Shown here piece after piece: positions 54,113 through 63,662 of a stretch of DNA of 64,000 bases. Position 1 is the first letter of the stretch, and the number at the start of each line of letters is the position of its first letter. Source of the stretch: Sphingorhabdus rigui. GTDB taxonomy: Bacteria > Pseudomonadota > Alphaproteobacteria > Sphingomonadales > Sphingomonadaceae. The notes beneath the pieces are model-generated. The model saw only the letters and a program-made list of their open reading frames with translations. It had not been told where the DNA came from and ran no database searches. The translations under genes were made by a program, and so were the position numbers. The stretch covers positions 136,291-200,290 of the forward strand of contig NZ_JACIEA010000002.1 of the NCBI RefSeq assembly GCF_014196595.1, written 5' to 3'.

Positions 54113-56896
54113 ATGTTACGACGTGACAAATCCCTCAGCCATGCATTGAGACTATCGGCCGCTTGCCTTGCGCTTTCCGTGCCAAGCCTTGCATTTGCGC
54201 AGGAGGCCCCTCAGGCCGACGATACTGCGGACGAAGAAATCGTTGTAACCGCGCAAGGCCGCAGCCAGCTATTGTCTGACGTGCCAGTCGCGATTTCCGC
54301 CGTTAACGCCGAAACACTCCAAAATAGCGGTGCGAACGACATTCGCCAGCTGAACCAGGTTGCACCATCATTGCTCGTGTCTTCTACGGGTTCGGAAGCC
54401 AACGGCTCGGCCCGTATTCGCGGTATCGGTACCGTCGGTGACAATCCCGGCCTTGAAAGCTCGGTCCCTGTTTTCATCGACGGCGTATACCGTTCGCGTT
54501 CGGGCATTGGTCTGAACGAACTCGGTGAGATCGACCGCGTTGAAGTGCAGCGTGGGCCTCAGGGCACATTGGGCGGACGTAACTCGTCGGCGGGCCTCAT
54601 CAGCATCTATTCCAAAAAGCCAAGCTTCACCTTTGGTGCCAACGGCGAGCTGACCTACGGCAATTATGACTTCATGCGCGCTGCAACCAGCATCACTGGC
54701 CCACTCTCGGACCAGGTCGCGTTCCGCGTCGATGGCGTTTATGTAAAACGTGACGGTTTCTACCGCGACGACCAAAATGGCCACGACGTCAACAATCGTA
54801 ACCGCTACTTCCTGCGTGGCCAGTTGTTGTTCCAACCAACCGATGCGCTGTCGGTACGTCTGATTGCAGACTATACCTCGCGTAACGAAGAATGCTGCGC
54901 AGCAACCTATGTCGACGGTTCCGTCAATCAATTCATTGGCGACCTAAACAACCCAAGCACGACCGGCGTGGCGTCAACAGCGACATCCAACAACATCATC
55001 AACGTATTGCGTGACCTTGGCCAGCCATTAGCTGCGTTCAACCAAGGCTATGGCCGTAACATCTCGGTTAGTGCAAACCGCGTTTTCAGCGGCGAAACCA
55101 AGGATTATGGTTTCTCTGGCCAAATCGATTATGATTTCGGCGGCGCAACTTTGACGTCGATTACGGCATATCGCCAATATCGTTCCGGTCAGGCATCCGA
55201 CACCGATTATGGTGAAGTCGACATTCTGTACCGTGCACCAAGCGATGATGCCTATCGTCAATTCCACACCTTTACGCAGGAACTGCGCCTACAGGGTGAA
55301 GCATTCGGCGGAAAGCTGGATTGGCTCGTCGGCGGATTCTTCTCGAACGAGAAGCTGACCGTCCGCGACAATCTGCGTTTCGGCAACCAATATGGTCGCT
55401 TTGCAACATGCCGCATCATTTCGGGTGGCGGTTTGGCCGGGCTATATTCGCCCACCAGCCCATCATGCGTCATCCCTGGCGTCGGCACCGCAACGATCGG
55501 TGGCGCTTCGGGGCTGTCGGGTCCGGATATTCTGGCGGCGTTCACGGCGCTCGATAACCTTAATGATCTAGGCACCACCAACGACCGTTATTTCCAGAAC
55601 GGCACGAACTTCGCGGCGTTCACGCACAACATCGTGCACATCACAGATGCGCTCGATCTGACGCTTGGCCTTCGCTACACAAGCGACAAGAAGAAGTTCA
55701 ACGCCACCTTTGGCAATGACAACACCGTTTGTACGGCAGTCCAAGGCCTTGTGACCGATGACTTGGTGAACCCGCTGACAACGGCAACGGCGCGTGCACT
55801 TGCGGGTTCGTTGATTGGTCTGTCTTGTCAGGGCAACTCGACAGCGGAATTGAATGGCGTGTCTATCAACGACAAGCGCAGTGAAGATGAATTCACCGGC
55901 ACCGCAATCCTGTCATGGAAAGCAACCGACGACCTGTTGGTCTATAGCAGCTTCGCCCGTGGGTATAAGGCTGGTGGTTTCAACCTTGACCGTTCCGCAC
56001 TGAAGTCACCAATCGGTACCTTTGCAGCATCGGGCGGCGCGCAGGCGTTGACGGGCAGATTGCAATTCGACCCCGAACTGGTCGACAGCTATGAAATCGG
56101 TGCGAAATTCTCAAATGGTCCACTCAGCCTGAGCGTTTCTGCGTTCCGTTCGGACTTCAGCAATTTCCAGCTGAATACGTTCAATGGCACTGTGTTCCTT
56201 GTGCAGTCGATCAACGGTTGTAGCGCGGATTTGGCCGGTGCCGACCGTGACCAGAGCTTGTCATCAGCAGGATCCAACTACAACGCAGCAGCGGCAACAA
56301 CCGGAGCCTGTGCGGCAAGCGACGTAGGCTACGGCGTGCGCGCAGAAGGTGTCGAGTTGGAAGCATCCTTGGTGCCAGTACGCAACTTCCGCGTGGCGGC
56401 AGGTTTGACATATGCAAACACCAGCTATCGTGAAAATCTGGTCGGCAGCAAAACCGGCGCACCACTTGACCCCGCACTGCGTAAGTTGCCCGGTGACAAT
56501 CTGTCCAACGCGCCAGAACTGGTTGCAACGTCAAGCGTCACATGGACGCCGGATATCGGCAGCAATGGCATGAGCGGCCTTGTGTATATCGACGGTCGTA
56601 TGACCAGCGATTACAACACCGGTTCCGACCTGTTCCCGCAGAAAGAGCAAGATGGTTTCGCGGTATTTAACGCGCGTGTCGGTCTTCGCGGTCCTGACGA
56701 AGCCTGGAGCATTGAACTTTGGGGTCAGAACATCTTCAATCAAGATTATGCGCAAGTCGCGTTCAACTCGCCATTCCAGGCGGGTGCAACCTCGGCACCA
56801 TTTGTGGATGGGCAATATCCCGGTGGTCGCCAGCTGATGTCGCAGTTCCTTGCTGAGCCTCGGACATATGGCATCACAGTGCGCGGTAAGTTCTAA
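54113..56896 (+). CDS. TonB-dependent outer-membrane receptor
   Basis: Protein of 927 aa. Signal peptide ends near SLAFAQEAP; TonB box EEIVVTAQGRSQ; plug domain with SARIRGIGTVGDN and EVQRGPQGTLGGRNSSAGLI; large beta-barrel ending in YGITVRGKF with terminal phenylalanine. The size is typical of sphingomonad receptors for aromatic or lipid-like substrates. RBS CAGGAGAG. The upstream palindromes suggest specific regulation. Substrate not deducible. Confidence 0.92.
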   Translation: MLRRDKSLSHALRLSAACLALSVPSLAFAQEAPQADDTADEEIVVTAQGRSQLLSDVPVAISAVNAETLQNSGANDIRQLNQVAPSLLVSSTGSEANGSARIRGIGTVGDNPGLESSVPVFIDGVYRSRSGIGLNELGEIDRVEVQRGPQGTLGGRNSSAGLISIYSKKPSFTFGANGELTYGNYDFMRAATSITGPLSDQVAFRVDGVYVKRDGFYRDDQNGHDVNNRNRYFLRGQLLFQPTDALSVRLIADYTSRNEECCAATYVDGSVNQFIGDLNNPSTTGVASTATSNNIINVLRDLGQPLAAFNQGYGRNISVSANRVFSGETKDYGFSGQIDYDFGGATLTSITAYRQYRSGQASDTDYGEVDILYRAPSDDAYRQFHTFTQELRLQGEAFGGKLDWLVGGFFSNEKLTVRDNLRFGNQYGRFATCRIISGGGLAGLYSPTSPSCVIPGVGTATIGGASGLSGPDILAAFTALDNLNDLGTTNDRYFQNGTNFAAFTHNIVHITDALDLTLGLRYTSDKKKFNATFGNDNTVCTAVQGLVTDDLVNPLTTATARALAGSLIGLSCQGNSTAELNGVSINDKRSEDEFTGTAILSWKATDDLLVYSSFARGYKAGGFNLDRSALKSPIGTFAASGGAQALTGRLQFDPELVDSYEIGAKFSNGPLSLSVSAFRSDFSNFQLNTFNGTVFLVQSINGCSADLAGADRDQSLSSAGSNYNAAAATTGACAASDVGYGVRAEGVELEASLVPVRNFRVAAGLTYANTSYRENLVGSKTGAPLDPALRKLPGDNLSNAPELVATSSVTWTPDIGSNGMSGLVYIDGRMTSDYNTGSDLFPQKEQDGFAVFNARVGLRGPDEAWSIELWGQNIFNQDYAQVAFNSPFQAGATSAPFVDGQYPGGRQLMSQFLAEPRTYGITVRGKF

Positions 56897-56917
56897 GAAC
56901 TTCGCGAACCTAAACGG

Positions 56918-56947
56918 AAAAGGGCCTGCAGCGATGCGGGCCCTTTT
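56918..56947 (+). terminator. Intrinsic terminator of TonB receptor gene
   Basis: Stem AAAAGGGCCTGCA / TGCGGGCCCTTTT with one G-T wobble, loop GCGA and T-run (TTTTTT). 22 bases after the receptor stop. Confidence 0.85.
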
Positions 56948-57030
56948 TTGTTGGATGGTAATTGGGATTGGCGTTGGACCAATCGTCACCCTGAATTTGT
57001 TTCAGGGCGACGGCATTAGCAATAACGGCT

Positions 57031-58416
57031 TTAAGACGTCCCAAATCCAACGCCCAGGAAGCCGGGCATTGGACCGTTCCATCCGTCATCGCCCGCTGGC
57101 GCTGCGCTTGACTTGTCTGTTGGCTTAGCTTCACCCGTTGGCGCTGCCTTTTCACGGGCGGGCTTGGCCGCAGCTTTTTCACGTGCGGGCTTTGGTTCCG
57201 CTGGTGCCGCCGCTTCGGCGGGTGCGGCCTTGGCTTTGGGCTCCGCTGCCTTACGGCCGCGCTTTGCGGGTGCGCGCTCTTCGGGTTCACCCGATGGCGC
57301 TTCGATCTTACCCAGACGTTCGATCTTGGTGCCGATCAGCTTTTCGATGTTTTCAATGGCTTCTTCATCGGCCTTGGTGACAAAGGTAAATGCCTTGCCC
57401 TTGGCACCGGCGCGGCCTGTCCGGCCAATGCGGTGGACGTAATCATCGGGGTGCCATGGCGCGTCAAAGTTGAACACATGGCTGACGCCCTTAACGTCCA
57501 GGCCGCGTGCGGCCACGTCGGATGCGACGAGCAGATTGATGTCGCCGTTTTTGAACGCTTCCAATTGCTTCTGGCGTGACGCCTGATCAATGTCGCCGTG
57601 AATTTCGCCCGAACGCATTCCATGGCGCTGCAGACTCGTGTTCAATTCGCGCACCGTCGTCTTGCGGTTGCAGAAGATAATCGCGTTGGACACATCTTCT
57701 GTGCGCAAAAGATCACGCAACACATCGCGCTTTTTCATGGGTGATACGTTCACCAAAAACTGCTCGATATTGACATTGGCGGTCGCGGGACGCGCGACTT
57801 CGATATATTTCGGGTTCGACAGAAACTTGTCAGCCAGCTTTTTAATCGGCGGCGGCATCGTTGCCGAAAACAGCAATGTCTGGCGCGTCGCCGGCAACTT
57901 GGTGCAGATATGTTCGATGTCGGGAATGAAGCCCATGTCCAACATACGGTCTGCTTCGTCGATGACGAGCATTTCGCAGCCCGTCAGCAATATCTTCCCG
58001 CGTTCGAACAAATCCATCAGCCGTCCGGGCGTTGCGATCAAAACATCAACGCCCTTTTCAAGCGCTTTCACTTGGTCGCCCATTTGAACACCGCCGATAA
58101 GCAGCGCCATCGATAGCTTGTGATATTTGCCGTATTTCTCAAAATTCTCCGCAACCTGCGCCGCGAGTTCGCGCGTCGGTTCGAGAATGAGGCTGCGTGG
58201 CATGCGCGCACGCGCACGGCCATTGGCGAGCACATCGATCATCGGAAGGACGAAGCTCGCGGTTTTACCCGTGCCCGTCTGTGCGATTGCGATGATGTCA
58301 CGCATCATCTGTACCTGCGGGATAGCAGCGGCCTGAATTGGGGTTGGCTCGTCATAGCCAGCCTCACTTAAGGCTCTCAATAATTCATCAGACAAGCCGA
58401 TATCGGCAAAACGCAT
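57031..58416 (-). CDS. DEAD-box RNA helicase (RhlE-like)
   Basis: Protein of 461 aa. Q motif YDEPTPIQAAAIP, Walker A AQTGTGKTASF, PTRELAAQV, DEADRMLDMGF, SAT, and helicase C motifs VASDVAARGLDVK and HRIGRTGRAG. The C-terminal tail from about 385 is Ala/Lys/Pro/Glu-rich and probably disordered and RNA-binding. Role in ribosome assembly or RNA decay, and cold response, is known for relatives. Confidence 0.94.
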   Translation of the reverse strand: MRFADIGLSDELLRALSEAGYDEPTPIQAAAIPQVQMMRDIIAIAQTGTGKTASFVLPMIDVLANGRARARMPRSLILEPTRELAAQVAENFEKYGKYHKLSMALLIGGVQMGDQVKALEKGVDVLIATPGRLMDLFERGKILLTGCEMLVIDEADRMLDMGFIPDIEHICTKLPATRQTLLFSATMPPPIKKLADKFLSNPKYIEVARPATANVNIEQFLVNVSPMKKRDVLRDLLRTEDVSNAIIFCNRKTTVRELNTSLQRHGMRSGEIHGDIDQASRQKQLEAFKNGDINLLVASDVAARGLDVKGVSHVFNFDAPWHPDDYVHRIGRTGRAGAKGKAFTFVTKADEEAIENIEKLIGTKIERLGKIEAPSGEPEERAPAKRGRKAAEPKAKAAPAEAAAPAEPKPAREKAAAKPAREKAAPTGEAKPTDKSSAAPAGDDGWNGPMPGFLGVGFGTS

Positions 58417-58530
58417 ATGTTGTTCCGGAAAAAAGATGCTGTGCCACCGGTGCCAAAGCCATAGCGACGAGCGTCGCCATTGGTCTCTATGGCTGGAAAT
58501 GTCAAGGTAATTGGCCGAATGCGCCCGGCG

Positions 58531-59034
58531 CTATCGCGGTATCAGCAATCGGAACTTATCGATCTCGCATTTTGCCCCGGTGCGGGCATGCAACACATCC
58601 CGATCCACGCACAACTTACCATCAAATGACCGCTCCATATAAGCGCCCGCATAAAACTCTCGTGCCAGACAACCGTCCCCCAAATAGGCGCGGATAAGGA
58701 TGCCATCGCGCGTCAAAAGGTCGAGCGTGCGGTCGGGTCCGGGACGCGATCCGCCCAGCCTGTCGACCCAAAGGCATTTGCCGATTTTCTTTTCTTTATA
58801 TTGCAGCTTTGCGACGGATTGCCGCTGTGCGCCCACGGCGACCGGTGCGGACGCAGGGCTTGGCAAACGAATGATGATGCGTTGGTCCACACGCACTTGG
58901 CCAAATTCGGTATTCAACCTGACGAACGGCGCGAACGGATTGCCCGCCATGTCGACATTAAAATCGGCCCAAGCCTTTTGCGACACGGTCGTCAGACCTG
59001 CCGCAAGCAGGATTATGGCAAAAACTATGCGCAA
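58531..59034 (-). CDS. Exported hypothetical protein
   Basis: Protein of 167 aa with a signal peptide (FAIILLAAGLTT, cleavage near AWADFN). Four cysteines (about 92, 121, 142 and 156) may form disulfides in the periplasm. A segment DLLTRDGILIRAYLGDGCLAREFYAGAY is characteristic but I do not recognise a family. It begins with TTG at 59034 (weak CGGAA upstream). Stands alone between the helicase and the FAD oxidase. Confidence 0.65.
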   Translation of the reverse strand: MRIVFAIILLAAGLTTVSQKAWADFNVDMAGNPFAPFVRLNTEFGQVRVDQRIIIRLPSPASAPVAVGAQRQSVAKLQYKEKKIGKCLWVDRLGGSRPGPDRTLDLLTRDGILIRAYLGDGCLAREFYAGAYMERSFDGKLCVDRDVLHARTGAKCEIDKFRLLIPR

Positions 59035-59125
59035 GAAACATTCCGGTATGAAGTTGAAGTTCTGCCGACTTTACCCGATAGGGTTGAACGTATCATGAAT
59101 TAAATGCCCTGAACCTTTGCACCTA

Positions 59126-60565
59126 ATGGGAAATACCGTGCCAGATGTAAACGCCTTATCCGAACTTCGCTCTATTTTAGGACCAAAGGGCTATTCGGAT
59201 GATCAGGACGTCATATACCCATGGCTGACCGATTGGCGTGGCCGTTTTACGGGCGCCGCAGCTGCATTGCTTTCACCGGCCACCACACAAGAAGTTGCCG
59301 CAATTGTTCGGGTTGCCGCGACGTATAGGCTGTCACTGGTTCCACAGGGCGGCAATAGCGGGATGGTCGCCGGGGCCACCCCAAATAGCAGCGGCGATCA
59401 ACTCATCCTTTCGATGCGGCGGATGAACAATATCACTGCGATCGACGCAGACACCGGCCTGATAAGCTGTGAAGCCGGCGTCATCTTGCAGAACCTGCAT
59501 GAAGCCGCCGCGCAGGCCGGGCGGCGCTTTCCACTCACGCTTGGGGGCAAGGGATCGGCAACCGTTGGCGGCCTGATTTCAACCAACGCGGGCGGCACGC
59601 AAGTGCTGCGGCATGGCACCATGCGTTTGCTCGTGGCAGGTCTTGAGGCTGTGCTGCCCGATGGCTCGATTTATGACGCGATGGCGCCGTTGAAAAAAGA
59701 CAATCGCGGCTATGACCTGAAACAACTGCTGATCGGCGGCGAAGGCACGATTGGCGTGGTGACCAAGGCCGTGCTGCAAACCGTGCCCGCGCTCATTGAC
59801 CGTTGCGTCGTGTGGGCAGGCGTCGATAGCCCGCAACAGGCGTATGAACTTTTGCTGTTCATGCAGAAACATGGGCGCGACCGTTTGGAGGGATTTGAAA
59901 TCCTGCCCCAGCGCGCGCTCAATGCCGTGCTCACGCATATTTCGGGCACACGGCCCCCGCTCGACACCACACACCGCTGGCATGCATTGATGGAATTTGT
60001 GCAGGACGACCCTGCCCAGTCGAGCCCGGGAGAACTGGCCATGCATCTGCTTGAAGATGCCATCGCCGATAATTTGCTCGAAAACGCGACCATCGCGCGC
60101 AGCGACGTGCAGGCAGAAGCTTTTTGGAAAATTCGCGATTCGATTGCGGAGGCCGAACGTGCCGCCGGCGCCGCGCTGCAACATGATATCAGCGTTCCGG
60201 TCGCGGCCATGGCGCGCTTCATTGAACAAGAATCGCCCCGTATCGAGGCCGATTATCCCGGCACCAAGACCGTGGCCTTTGGACATTTGGGCGATGGCAA
60301 CATCCATTTCCACGTAAAAGCCCCCGAAGGCGTCGATATCGCGGGTTGGTACGCCGGAGATGGCAAGGCGATCACGTCGCACGTCTACGATCGCGTGCGC
60401 GCCTATGGCGGTTCATTGTCGGCTGAACATGGCATTGGCCAATCGAAAATCGACGAATTCGCGCGGCTTGGCGAGCCTGCCCGGCTTTCGGCGTTACGTG
60501 CCATTAAAAACGCGTTCGATCCGCTGGGCATTATGAACCCGGGCAAGCTTGTTCCACTTGCGTAA
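59126..60565 (+). CDS. FAD-linked oxidase (D-2-hydroxyglutarate/D-lactate dehydrogenase type)
   Basis: About 479 aa from ATG at 59126; a GTG at 59138 with GGGAA just upstream is an alternative. PCMH-type FAD domain with PQGGNSGMVAGA and GSATVGGLISTNAGGTQVL (short: GLISTNAGG). C-terminal metal-site motif HLGDGNIHFHV and SAEHGIGQSKI. Relatives oxidise D-2-hydroxy acids with electrons to the respiratory chain. Confidence 0.9.
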   Translation: MGNTVPDVNALSELRSILGPKGYSDDQDVIYPWLTDWRGRFTGAAAALLSPATTQEVAAIVRVAATYRLSLVPQGGNSGMVAGATPNSSGDQLILSMRRMNNITAIDADTGLISCEAGVILQNLHEAAAQAGRRFPLTLGGKGSATVGGLISTNAGGTQVLRHGTMRLLVAGLEAVLPDGSIYDAMAPLKKDNRGYDLKQLLIGGEGTIGVVTKAVLQTVPALIDRCVVWAGVDSPQQAYELLLFMQKHGRDRLEGFEILPQRALNAVLTHISGTRPPLDTTHRWHALMEFVQDDPAQSSPGELAMHLLEDAIADNLLENATIARSDVQAEAFWKIRDSIAEAERAAGAALQHDISVPVAAMARFIEQESPRIEADYPGTKTVAFGHLGDGNIHFHVKAPEGVDIAGWYAGDGKAITSHVYDRVRAYGGSLSAEHGIGQSKIDEFARLGEPARLSALRAIKNAFDPLGIMNPGKLVPLA

Positions 60566-60628
60566 CGGCTGCTGCCCGACTAAAGCGCCCCATTAAATTT
60601 TTGCCAACAACAAGCACTGGAGTTTCAC

Positions 60629-61408
60629 ATGGCCACAGCGCCCCAAGCCGCAAATTTGCCACTTCTTTATAAAGACCTCATTCCGCTCAACAGCAACGAT
60701 CACGTCACGTGGAAATCGCGCCTGTTGGAGAATGCAAAGTTCCTTGAAGGACAGCATGCAATTCCGTTGACGATCGAAGAATTCGTCCCTGCATCACGCA
60801 CCTATCCCATCATTTTTTCCGCAACAGACAATCCTGTTCCGCTGGTCCTGATGGGCATGAACGAAGGTGTGAACACTTTCATGAACGAGGAAGGCTTTTT
60901 CGAGCGCCCCGTTTACGTCCCTGCATATGTCCGCCGCTATCCATTCCTTTTGGCCAAGCTGCGTCCCGACACTGAAGAGCTGTCCTTGTGCTTTGACCCC
61001 ACATCGGGCGCCGTTGGTGAATTCGAAGAAGGCACGCCATTGTTCGAAGATGGCAAGCCAAGCGAAAACACACAGGCTATTTTGAAATTCTGTGAAGAAT
61101 TCGAAAATGCCGGTTCGCAGACGCATGCATTTGTTGAAGAACTGCAAAAGCTTGACCTGTTGATCGACGGCGAAGTGTCGATCCAGCAAGAAGGACAGGA
61201 ACAGCCATTCATCTACCGTGGTTTCAAAATGATCGACGAAGCGAAATTGCGCGAATTGCGTGGCGACGCCGTCCGCAAGCTGAACCAGAACGGTATCCTT
61301 GCACTCATCCACGCACATCTGTTTTCGTTGCAGCTGATGCGGGAAATATTTGCCGTTCAGGTTGCACAAGGTAAGGTACCGCAAGTGACGGAACTGCCTT
61401 CGACCTAA
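60629..61408 (+). CDS. SapC family protein
   Basis: Protein of 259 aa with the SapC pattern: PLNSNDHVTW, VPASRTYPIIFS, VPAYVRRYPFLL and a HAHLFSLQLMREIF C-terminus. Common in sphingomonads and Caulobacter, where it accompanies S-layer or TonB-related loci; biochemical function unknown. No signal peptide is apparent. Confidence 0.88.
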   Translation: MATAPQAANLPLLYKDLIPLNSNDHVTWKSRLLENAKFLEGQHAIPLTIEEFVPASRTYPIIFSATDNPVPLVLMGMNEGVNTFMNEEGFFERPVYVPAYVRRYPFLLAKLRPDTEELSLCFDPTSGAVGEFEEGTPLFEDGKPSENTQAILKFCEEFENAGSQTHAFVEELQKLDLLIDGEVSIQQEGQEQPFIYRGFKMIDEAKLRELRGDAVRKLNQNGILALIHAHLFSLQLMREIFAVQVAQGKVPQVTELPST

Positions 61409-61424
61409 TCAGGCCAAATGCTTT

Positions 61425-61459
61425 ATGCCGTCACTGTCCATCAAGGGAAGTGACGGCAT
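61425..61459 (+). repeat. Inverted repeat covering start of cytochrome b561 gene
   Basis: Perfect 11-bp stem ATGCCGTCACT (61425-61435) / AGTGACGGCAT (61449-61459). The right arm includes the first two bases of the cytochrome start codon at 61458 and the loop and arm cover its ribosome site. Could sequester translation start, or end SapC transcription. Confidence 0.5.
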
Positions 61460-61982
61460 GGCAAAATACAGTAAAATCGCGATCCTTTTTCACTGGCTAA
61501 TTGCCATATTGATCGGTGCCAACATCTTGTTGGCAAATCTGGCCGAAGATCTGCCCCGCGCCGCACGCGCTGCCTATATGAGTCCGCACAAGGCCATTGG
61601 CATTTCCATTTTGATACTCACCGTTGGCCGCATTTTATGGCGCCTTACCCACCGTCCGCCTGCGCTGCCTGACAAGATTACGGGTTGGCAGGCCAAAGCT
61701 GGCCATAGCGTCCATATTTTATTCTACGTCCTCATGATCGTAATGCCACTCACTGGTTGGCTGATGATCGGCGCCAATGGCAAAGCAGCACCCGTTGATT
61801 TCTTTGGCCTGTTCACGCTCGATATGGCGGTTGGCAAAAACGCGATGCTGGCGGACCTCGGGCATGAGGGGCATGAGATATTGGCCACCCCGCTTCTTGT
61901 TCTCATTGGCTTACATGTTTTGGGCGCTTTGAAGCATCAGTTCATCGACAAGATGCCATTTGTGCAACGGATGTGGCCATAA
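61458..61982 (+). CDS. Cytochrome b561
   Basis: Protein of 174 aa, ATG at 61458 with AAGGGAAG upstream. Four membrane segments with histidine ligands in ILFHWLIAIL, SPHKAIGIS, HSVHILFYVLM and LIGLHVLGALKHQF. This is the bacterial CybB-type di-haem quinol-oxidising cytochrome. A longer in-frame start at 61425 would begin in the hairpin and is unlikely. Confidence 0.9.
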   Translation: MAKYSKIAILFHWLIAILIGANILLANLAEDLPRAARAAYMSPHKAIGISILILTVGRILWRLTHRPPALPDKITGWQAKAGHSVHILFYVLMIVMPLTGWLMIGANGKAAPVDFFGLFTLDMAVGKNAMLADLGHEGHEILATPLLVLIGLHVLGALKHQFIDKMPFVQRMWP

Positions 61983-62103
61983 GCCCCCGTTAACGGCGTC
62001 ACCGCGCTATCAACATAGCCAGTACCGGCCATTGCCCGTGCCCATGCCTCGCCTCAACCACTTTGGGGGCAGAATGTTTTTGTCCTGACTTGAAAATGCA
62101 ATG

Positions 62104-62223
62104 CCAAGAGCCCATTCTTGGATCTGGACAGAAACATCCCCTCCCGTTTCTGTCCGATGATGCCCTAACCGGCATCAGCTCCCTGAACCTCGGCCACCCC
62201 GGAGCATTCCGGGGTGGTTTTTT
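62104..62223 (+). ncRNA. Candidate structured small RNA ending in a terminator
   Basis: Four hairpins follow each other: CCAAGA/TCTTGG (62104-62121), GGACAGAAAC/GTTTCTGTCC (62126-62155), TGATGCC/GGCATCA (about 62158-62177), and the terminator at 62194-62223. No ORF is supported. It could be a stand-alone sRNA or the structured 3' end of the cytochrome b561 mRNA. No Rfam family recognised. Confidence 0.45.
62194..62223 (+). terminator. Strong intrinsic terminator
   Basis: Perfect 10-bp stem CCACCCCGGA / TCCGGGGTGG, loop GCAT, followed by six T. Confidence 0.88.
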
Positions 62224-62240
62224 ATGCAAACCTTGCGGCT

Positions 62241-63110
62241 TTATTCCGCGGCAATCAACGCAGACGAACCAAGCGCCTCGTCCGCCAATGCCTCTACTAG
62301 CCCGGCTATCAACAACTTCAGCGGTTCAACGCCAACCCCAGGCTGCCGCAAATCAGCATCAAGATAGAGCGACCGGTCCACTTCCAATTGGATCGCATGG
62401 ATATTGGCACGCGGCTTGGCATGGCGGCGCAGGATATAATCCCCAGCATAGGGGTGGTTGAGCGCAGCGGTAAATCCGTGCCCCTGCAAACGGGACATCA
62501 GCAGTTCGGCATATTGCGAGGCGGCACTTTTGCCGAACCGGTCGCCAATCACAAATTGCGGCCCCGCGCCTGTTGCCGGGTTGTGGAGCGGTGGCATGCT
62601 GTGTACATCAAGCAGGATCGCGACCCCGAACTTTCGCCGCATATTTTCAAGCACCTGAGATACGGCCTGATGATAGGGGCGGTGCAGCGCCGCAATGCGG
62701 TCATTGATGTCGTCTAAAGTGAACTGGCGCTTCCACAAATCGCCTTCGCCCGACAATCGGCGCGGCACAAGGCCAAGTCCGCCGCGCTGCTTCACGCCGG
62801 GCGCGGGATAATCCGCGCGCTGTGCGCCGTGGACCATCTCAACGTCGATATCCTCTTCATCGCGGTTCAGGTCGATCCAGGCCCGTGCGCGGTGGGCGAT
62901 GATGACCGGATGGCCGAACTGTACCGAACGGCGCACCAATAGATCGGCATAGCGATCCTCAAGCCGGACCAGCGATGCCGGCGGCACGCGCAGCGCGTCA
63001 ATGACAGCGGCGGGATAATCGCGTCCCGCGTGCGGCACAGACAGCAGCACAGGCACGGACATATTTTCCGTTCCCCACATTGCAAATCCGGATGCCGATA
63101 TGTCCAACAC
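62241..63110 (-). CDS. N-formylglutamate amidohydrolase
   Basis: About 289 aa. Metal and substrate motifs LLSVPHAGRDYP, EDRYADLLV, ARAWIDLNRDEEDID and LLDVHSMP. Releases formate from N-formylglutamate, usually in histidine degradation, but here without hut genes. The start is uncertain: GTG at 63110 (chosen), TTG at 63107, ATG at 63062 with GGGGAACGG, or an in-frame start at 63185. Divergent from cpdR, an order seen in other alphaproteobacteria. Confidence 0.88.
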   Translation of the reverse strand: MLDISASGFAMWGTENMSVPVLLSVPHAGRDYPAAVIDALRVPPASLVRLEDRYADLLVRRSVQFGHPVIIAHRARAWIDLNRDEEDIDVEMVHGAQRADYPAPGVKQRGGLGLVPRRLSGEGDLWKRQFTLDDINDRIAALHRPYHQAVSQVLENMRRKFGVAILLDVHSMPPLHNPATGAGPQFVIGDRFGKSAASQYAELLMSRLQGHGFTAALNHPYAGDYILRRHAKPRANIHAIQLEVDRSLYLDADLRQPGVGVEPLKLLIAGLVEALADEALGSSALIAAE

Positions 63111-63238
63111 GCCCTCTTCATTAAAAGAAAATATGTTGTTGGCAGGTTTTGCGCAAAATGGTGCAAAAAAATTAAGCCTCTGCAATTATAGATACAGCCG
63201 GCGCCGCACTTTAGCGCCCCAAAGTTGATTGAGGACCA

Positions 63239-63619
63239 ATGATGACCCGAATTCTGCTCGCCGAAGATGAACAGGCCATGCGCGAATATCTCGCGCGCGC
63301 TCTGGAACGGTCGGGCTATGACGTGGTCGCGGTCGACCGGGGTACCGCGGCAGCGCCGTTGCTGGAACAAGAGCATTTCGATCTGCTGCTCACCGATATT
63401 GTGATGCCGGAAATGGACGGCATTGAACTCGCACGCCACTGTAACCGCGTGTCACCGGGCACGGAGGTCATGTTTATCACGGGCTTTTCGGGCGTCGCAC
63501 TGCGCGCGAGCGCATCCATGCCAAGCGCCAAAATACTGTCCAAACCCTTCCATCTGAAAGACCTTGTCCTTGAAGTCGAACGCCTGTTTTCCAAGGAAAG
63601 TTTTGGCGAGCTGAAATAG
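63239..63619 (+). CDS. cpdR: Single-domain response regulator CpdR
   Basis: Protein of 126 aa, receiver only, starting MMTRILLAEDEQAMREYLAR; phospho-acceptor D53 in LLTDIVMPEMDG and KPFHLKDLVLEV near the end match CpdR. Unphosphorylated CpdR brings substrates including CtrA to the ClpXP protease in Caulobacter. ctrA lies 20 kb to the left. A second in-frame ATG immediately follows the first. Confidence 0.9.
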   Translation: MMTRILLAEDEQAMREYLARALERSGYDVVAVDRGTAAAPLLEQEHFDLLLTDIVMPEMDGIELARHCNRVSPGTEVMFITGFSGVALRASASMPSAKILSKPFHLKDLVLEVERLFSKESFGELK

Positions 63620-63662
63620 GCTTGAATGATAGCAAAAGCCCAGCTAGAGGCTGCGGCATAAT

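Noticed and set aside
58801-59103. Plus-strand ORF with protein-like end before the FAD oxidase
   Set aside because: Mostly antisense to the exported protein gene and without RBS; its end may be chance.
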